49,964 bases of DNA from Clostridia bacterium (lineage in GTDB: Bacteria; Bacillota_A; Clostridia; Christensenellales; Aristaeellaceae), in NCBI GenBank assembly GCA_017525805.1, contig JAFXSH010000028.1:1-49964 (forward strand). The letters are read 5' to 3'. The notes under the pieces are model-generated. The model was not told the DNA's origin. It made no database searches and was given only the letters and a program-made list of their open reading frames with translations. Shown piece by piece: positions 45,894-49,964 of this stretch. Every line of letters begins with the position of its first letter. The stretch's first letter is position 1. Position numbers and translations under genes: made by a program.

Positions 45894-47705
45894 TTGCATT
45901 GTGAATTTCTGATGGGCAACGAAGCCATCGCCATGGGGGCCATCGCCGCCGGGGTGAACGTGGTGTGCGGCTATCCCGGCACGCCCAGCACCGAGGTGCT
46001 GGAAACGGTGGCGAAGCATCGGCCCGAGGGCACGTATGTGGAATGGTCGGTGAATGAAAAAACGGCCATGGAAATCGCCGGAGGCGCGGCCTATTCCGGG
46101 GCCCGGGCCCTGGTGACCATGAAGCAGATGGGCTTGAACGTGGCCTCCGATCCTTTTATGTGCTTAAGTTACATCGGCGTGAAGGGCGGTCTGGTGGTGC
46201 TGGTGGCGGACGACCCCGGCCCCATTTCCTCCCAGACCGAGCAGGACACCCGCACCTTCGCCGCTTTCGCCAAGGCCCCGGTGTTCGATCCCTCGTCCGC
46301 CCAGGAAGCCTACGATATGATCCAGGCGGCCTTCGAATTTTCCGAAAAATATCAGACGCCGGTGATCCTGCGGCCCACCACCCGGGTGAGCCACGGCTAC
46401 GCCTCCATCCAGGTGAAGGACCCTCCGGAATACTGTATAAACATTCCCGAAGGCTTTGTGAAGGATACCAGCCGCTGGGTGATCTTCCCCCGGCTCAGCT
46501 ACCAGAACCACCTGAAAATCGAAAAGCGCAACGCGGAGCTGCAAGGCGTTTTGTCGGACAGTCCTTTCAATCCCATCCTGTCCGGCAGTGCGGACTGCAA
46601 AAAGGGCATCGCCGCTTCCGGTATCAGCTTCACCTACGCCATGGAGGCTCGGCGGCAATTGGGCGATATGCCCCTGTTCAAGGTGGGCGTGCCCTTCCCC
46701 TTCCCGGAGGAAGCCGCCGTCAGGTTCCTGACAGGGCTGGATGAGGTGCTGTGCCTGGAAGAACTGGATCCCGTCATCGAACGGAATCTGATTTACGTCT
46801 GCGGCAAGTACGGCCTGAAAACGAAGATTTTGGGCAAGCAGACGGGCCACATGCCCGCCGCCGGGGAAAACAGCCGGGACGGGGTGCTGGCGGCCATGGC
46901 GGCGTTCTTGGGCGTTGATTTGCCAAAACAGGCCGCGCTGGAGCTGCCGCCCCTGCCGGTGCGCCCGCCGGTGCTGTGCGCGGGCTGCCCCCACCGGGCA
47001 AGTTTCTACGCGGTCAAGCAGGCCATGAAGAATCAAAAAACCATCTTCTGCGGCGACATCGGCTGCTATACCCTGGGCAACGCCCAGCCCCTGGATATGG
47101 TGGACACCTGCCTGTGCATGGGCGCGGGCCTGGGCATCGCCCAGGCGGTGAACCACCTGGACAAGGAAACCAAGTGTTTTGCTTTCGTGGGCGATTCCAC
47201 CTTCTTCGCTTCCGCCGTGCCCGGCGTGGTGAACGCGGTATACAATCAGGCCCAGTTCACCCTGATCGTGCTGGATAATTCCACCACCGCCATGACCGGC
47301 CATCAGCCCCATCCCGGCACGGGAAAGACCATGATGGGCGAAGTGGTCGCCAAGGTGAGCGTTGAAAACGTGCTGCGGGGCGCGGGCGTAGAACACATGG
47401 AAACGGTCGATCCCCTGAACCACGCGCTGGCTGTTGAAACGGTGAAGCGCTTAGCCGCATTGCCCGGCGTGAAAGCCGTGATCTTCAAATCCCCCTGCGT
47501 GGTGCTGGCCAAGCCCCAGGGCCGGGTCACCATTGATCCCGAAACGTGCGTCGGGTGCAAAAAGTGCATCCGGGAAATCGGCTGCCCCGCCCTGACGTTC
47601 AAGGATGGCAAAGCGGCGGCTGATCCCGCCCAGTGCACCGGCTGCGGCCTGTGCGCCCAGCTGTGCCCGGTGAAAGCCATCCGGGGAGGTGAACGTCATG
47701 CGTAA
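45894..47705 (+). CDS. iorA: Indolepyruvate ferredoxin oxidoreductase, alpha subunit
   Basis: IorA-IorB oxidise arylpyruvates (from Trp, Phe, Tyr) to aryl-acetyl-CoA and reduce ferredoxin. The 603-residue protein has the pyrimidine domain with GYPGTPSTEVLE, the thiamine-phosphate site GDIGCYTLG and a C-terminal two-cluster ferredoxin part (CVGCKKCIREIGCP and CTGCGLCAQLCP). The start is TTG 45894, seven bases after the GGGGGG-rich ribosome site; an ATG at 45912 is the alternative. iorB overlaps its end. The enzyme is oxygen sensitive, so the host is an anaerobe. Confidence 0.95.
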   Translation: MHCEFLMGNEAIAMGAIAAGVNVVCGYPGTPSTEVLETVAKHRPEGTYVEWSVNEKTAMEIAGGAAYSGARALVTMKQMGLNVASDPFMCLSYIGVKGGLVVLVADDPGPISSQTEQDTRTFAAFAKAPVFDPSSAQEAYDMIQAAFEFSEKYQTPVILRPTTRVSHGYASIQVKDPPEYCINIPEGFVKDTSRWVIFPRLSYQNHLKIEKRNAELQGVLSDSPFNPILSGSADCKKGIAASGISFTYAMEARRQLGDMPLFKVGVPFPFPEEAAVRFLTGLDEVLCLEELDPVIERNLIYVCGKYGLKTKILGKQTGHMPAAGENSRDGVLAAMAAFLGVDLPKQAALELPPLPVRPPVLCAGCPHRASFYAVKQAMKNQKTIFCGDIGCYTLGNAQPLDMVDTCLCMGAGLGIAQAVNHLDKETKCFAFVGDSTFFASAVPGVVNAVYNQAQFTLIVLDNSTTAMTGHQPHPGTGKTMMGEVVAKVSVENVLRGAGVEHMETVDPLNHALAVETVKRLAALPGVKAVIFKSPCVVLAKPQGRVTIDPETCVGCKKCIREIGCPALTFKDGKAAADPAQCTGCGLCAQLCPVKAIRGGERHA

Positions 47706-48279
47706 AAACATCGTGCTGTGCGGCGTGGGCGGCCAGGGCACCGTGCTGGCCTCCCGGCTCATTTCTGCCGCCGCCATGGCAAAGGGCATCCCTGTCATGA
47801 GCGCCGAAACTATCGGCATGGCCCAGCGGGGCGGCAGCGTGTTCAGTCACCTGCGCTTGGGCGAAGATGTGTATTCCCCCATGATCGCCAGGGGAGAGGC
47901 GGACTTGATTCTGGCTTTTGAGCCCGGCGAGGCGGTGCGGATGCTGCCTTATCTCAGGGAAGGGGGCCAGGTGGTGGTTTCCTCCCGCCCCGTGATGCCG
48001 GTGACAGCCACCTTGAGCGGCGCTTCCTATTCCGCGGAAGAAATGATTCATTTTCTCCAAGCCCACGTAAAGAACCTTATGGTGGTGGACGCGGAAAAAG
48101 CGCTCCAGGACGTGAGTTCCTCAAAAGTGCTGAATCTGATTTTGCTCGGCGCGGCCCTCCAAAGCGAGGCCCTGGGCCTGACGGAGGACGAAATCAAAGC
48201 TGCCATTGTACAGAAAATCCCCGAAAAATTCCACGAACTCAACTTCCGCGCCCTGGCTTGGGCCGGTCAAAATATGTAA
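47698..48279 (+). CDS. iorB: Indolepyruvate ferredoxin oxidoreductase, beta subunit
   Basis: The 193-residue subunit has the gamma-type 2-oxoacid oxidoreductase fold: GVGGQGTVLASRLI, AETIGMAQRGGSV and the long EADLILAFEPGEAVR strand-helix. The start is ATG 47698, eight bases after GGGGAGG, overlapping iorA by 8 bases. It completes the two-subunit enzyme. The acyl-CoA ligase gene follows after 21 bases. Confidence 0.95.
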   Translation: MRKNIVLCGVGGQGTVLASRLISAAAMAKGIPVMSAETIGMAQRGGSVFSHLRLGEDVYSPMIARGEADLILAFEPGEAVRMLPYLREGGQVVVSSRPVMPVTATLSGASYSAEEMIHFLQAHVKNLMVVDAEKALQDVSSSKVLNLILLGAALQSEALGLTEDEIKAAIVQKIPEKFHELNFRALAWAGQNM

Positions 48280-48300
48280 TACAGAAAGAAGGCACAGAGC

Positions 48301-49536
48301 ATGCAGATTTCAAAAGAACAGCTGGCCCAGGTGAACCACCAGATCGAAGCGCTTCGGAACGCTGGCAGCTTCTACGGTAAAAAGTTGGAAGAAGCGGGCA
48401 TTCAGTCCGTAAGCTCCCCCGAAGAATTTGAGCAGCTTCCCTTTTCTGAAAAAAGCGACCTTCGGGACGCCTACCCCTTGGGTCTCATGACCGCTCCGGA
48501 AAAGGACATCGTGCGCATCCATTCTTCCTCCGGCACCACCGGCCTGCCGGTCATCATCCCCTACACCGCCAAGGACGTGGAGGATTGGGCCATCATGTTC
48601 GCCCGGTGCTACGAATACGCGGGCATCACCAAAATGGACCGCATTCAGATCACGCCCGGCTACGGCCTGTGGACCGCCGGCATCGGCTTCCAGAACGGCG
48701 CGGAAAAGCTGGGCGCCATGGTCATTCCCATGGGCCCCGGCAATACGGAAAAGCAATTGAAGATGATGCAGGACATGAACTCCACCGTGCTGTGCTCCAC
48801 CTCCTCCTACGCGCTGCTTTTGACGGAAGAAATCGAAAAGCGGGGCCTCAAGGACAAGATCAAGCTCAAGAAGGGCGTGATCGGCTCCGAACGCTGGAGC
48901 GATAAGATGCGCCAGCGCATTTCCGAGGGCTTGGGCATCGAGTTGTACGATATTTACGGCCTGACCGAAATCTACGGCCCCGGCATCGGCATCAACTGCA
49001 AATACAACACCGGCATGCACTATTGGGACGATTACCTCTACATTGAAATCATCGATCCCAAGACCCTGAAACCCGTACCCGACGGAGAAATGGGTGAGAT
49101 CGTGATCACCACCCTGGTCAAGGAAGGCGCGCCCCTCATCCGCTACCGCACCCACGACCTTTCCCGCATCATCCCCGGCGAATGCCCCTGCGGAAGCAAG
49201 TATCCAAGGCTTGACACTATCATGGGCCGCACCGACGATATGATGAAGATCAAGGGCGTGAACGTGTTCCCCAGCCAGATCGAAGAAATCCTCCAGAGCT
49301 TCCCCGAAGTGGGCAGCGAATACCAGATCCGCATTTCCCACTTGGACGGCAAGGACACCATGCGCATCTATGTGGAAACCAACGGCTCCGTGGATTTCCA
49401 GGACCTGTCAGAGCGCATCGCCGCCAAGGTCAAGAGTGTGATCGGCTTCACGCCTCTGGTGAAGGTAGTGGAAAACGGCCTGCTGCCCCGCAGCGAAAAG
49501 AAGACCAAGCGCGTGATCGACGAGAGGTATGACTGA
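48301..49536 (+). CDS. paaK: Phenylacetate-CoA ligase family protein
   Basis: The 411-residue adenylate-forming enzyme has the phosphate loop SSSGTTG (residues 75-81), YGLTEIYGPG, and the C-terminal lid with RTDDMMKIKGVNVFPSQIE. The family activates phenylacetate or other arylacetates to the CoA thioester; PaaK-type genes often follow iorAB in Clostridia. In this setting the reverse step, making ATP from aryl-acetyl-CoA and leaving arylacetate, is equally possible. The start is ATG 48301 with AAGAAGG 9-10 bases before it. Confidence 0.92.
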   Translation: MQISKEQLAQVNHQIEALRNAGSFYGKKLEEAGIQSVSSPEEFEQLPFSEKSDLRDAYPLGLMTAPEKDIVRIHSSSGTTGLPVIIPYTAKDVEDWAIMFARCYEYAGITKMDRIQITPGYGLWTAGIGFQNGAEKLGAMVIPMGPGNTEKQLKMMQDMNSTVLCSTSSYALLLTEEIEKRGLKDKIKLKKGVIGSERWSDKMRQRISEGLGIELYDIYGLTEIYGPGIGINCKYNTGMHYWDDYLYIEIIDPKTLKPVPDGEMGEIVITTLVKEGAPLIRYRTHDLSRIIPGECPCGSKYPRLDTIMGRTDDMMKIKGVNVFPSQIEEILQSFPEVGSEYQIRISHLDGKDTMRIYVETNGSVDFQDLSERIAAKVKSVIGFTPLVKVVENGLLPRSEKKTKRVIDERYD

Positions 49537-49555
49537 TCGTTCACGCTGACCTGAA

Positions 49556-49612
49556 AAACGCCCGCATGCTTCGGATAGGGCCAGCCTTATCCGCCGCGCG
49601 CGGGCGTTTGTT
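49556..49612 (+). terminator. Terminator after paaK
   Basis: AAACGCCCGC pairs with GCGGGCGTTT around an inner GGATA/TATCC hairpin, followed by a short T-rich stretch. Confidence 0.75.
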
Positions 49613-49624
49613 TCGATCCGCAAA

Positions 49625-49660
49625 ATGAAAAAATCACGTTTTTCATTGAAAACGTGATTT
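49625..49660 (-). terminator. Terminator of the tRNA cluster
   Basis: AAATCACGTTTT pairs with AAAACGTGATTT over six bases, followed on the minus strand by more Ts, just after tRNA-Cys. Confidence 0.88.
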
Positions 49661-49663
49661 GAG

Positions 49664-49735
49664 AGGCGCCATCCGGATTCGGACCGGAGCATAAAGGTTT
49701 TGCAGACCTTCGCCTTACCACTTGGCTATGGCGCC
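49664..49735 (-). tRNA. tRNA-Cys (GCA)
   Basis: A full cloverleaf on the minus strand: acceptor GGCGCC, anticodon loop CTGCAAA, T arm GGTCCGAATCC. The bases after the discriminator are CTC, so CCA is not encoded. Confidence 0.94.
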
Positions 49736-49743
49736 GGAAAAAA

Positions 49744-49819
49744 TGGAGCGGTAGACGAGGCTCGGACTCGCGACCTCCACCTTGGCAAGGTGGCGCTCTA
49801 CCAACTGAGCTACTACCGC
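49744..49819 (-). tRNA. tRNA-Gly (GCC)
   Basis: Minus-strand cloverleaf with acceptor GCGGTAG/CTACCGC, D arm AGCTCAGTTGGTAGAGC, anticodon loop TTGCCAA and encoded CCA. Confidence 0.95.
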
Positions 49820-49827
49820 ATCAAAGG

Positions 49828-49900
49828 TGCCTTGGGGCGGAATTGAACCACCGACACTGTGATTTTCAGTCACATGCTCTACCGACTGAGCTACCAAGGC
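49828..49900 (-). tRNA. tRNA-Phe (GAA)
   Basis: Minus-strand cloverleaf with acceptor GCCTTGG/CCAAGGC, D arm AGCTCAGTCGGTAGAGC, anticodon loop CTGAAAA and T loop TTCAATTCC. CCT, not CCA, follows the discriminator A. Confidence 0.94.
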
Positions 49901-49905
49901 AAATA

Positions 49906-49964
49906 TGGCGACCCGGAAGGGGCTCGAACCCTCGACCTCCAGCGTGACAGGCTGGCATTCTAAA
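49906..49964 (-). tRNA. tRNA-Asp (GTC), cut by the window end
   Basis: The 3' part of the gene: anticodon loop CTGTCAC, T arm GGGTTCGAGCCC, acceptor CCGGGTC and encoded CCA. The 5' end lies beyond the window. Confidence 0.9.

Overview
The window reads as a chromosome segment of a GC-rich, anaerobic, endospore-lineage member of the Bacillota (Clostridia). The evidence is the spoIIIA genes, a HrcA/CIRCE-controlled groESL, a T-box leader, energy-coupling-factor (ECF) transport genes, an oxygen-sensitive indolepyruvate:ferredoxin oxidoreductase, and Shine-Dalgarno starts throughout. The exact order is not decidable by eye; an uncultured gut clostridium would fit. Genes are dense, mostly on the + strand, in short operons with ATGA/GTGA overlaps.

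Layout. 0.1-1.6 kb: end of the spoIIIA operon (a truncated spoIIIAF-like ORF, spoIIIAG, spoIIIAH) interrupted by a 444-bp structured repeat. 1.7-7.8 kb: RseC-like membrane protein; on the minus strand a YbaK-type deacylase with a 56-aa basic protein and a secreted Cthe_2159-type beta-helix protein; then tldD-pmbA. 7.8-8.7 kb: a DUF4160-DUF2442 cassette flanked by direct copies of the groEL 3' end. 8.7-10.8 kb: groESL (minus) behind a perfect CIRCE. 11-16.8 kb: mutY, then an arabinose unit (GH51 arabinofuranosidase, FGGY kinase, araD) with a lower-GC methyltransferase inside it. 17-24.3 kb: an exported MTA/SAH nucleosidase, a heterodimeric ABC exporter, a GNAT, RlmI-like methyltransferase and a tyrosine phosphatase. 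24.3-28.3 kb: a zinc uptake unit (Cys-motif membrane protein, znuA, znuC, znuB, lipoprotein). 28.4-32.9 kb: MoxR-DUF58-transglutaminase operon. 33-41.8 kb: gpmI, a zinc-ribbon membrane protein, deoC, an ECF sigma factor with a very large membrane-anchored partner, glycerate kinase and pfkA. 41.9-45.4 kb: a tryptophan T-box leader and an ECF transporter operon. 45.9-49.5 kb: iorA-iorB-paaK. 49.6-49.96 kb: a minus-strand tRNA cluster (Cys, Gly, Phe, and Asp cut by the window end).

The most unusual feature is a MITE-like repeat family: two nearly full copies (291-734 and 45400-45841), one diverged inverted copy (32885-33275) and one solo end (17872-17926). It has terminal inverted repeats and several short hairpins whose stems differ between copies but stay paired. 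One copy appears to have cut off spoIIIAF. Other points worth a look: the duplicated groEL 3' end around the DUF4160-DUF2442 pair, the sigma factor with an ideal TGAAAC-N16-CGTC promoter and an 807-aa sensor-like partner, the signal-peptide-bearing nucleosidase, and the tryptophan T-box/TrpP-like transporter lying next to indolepyruvate oxidation genes.
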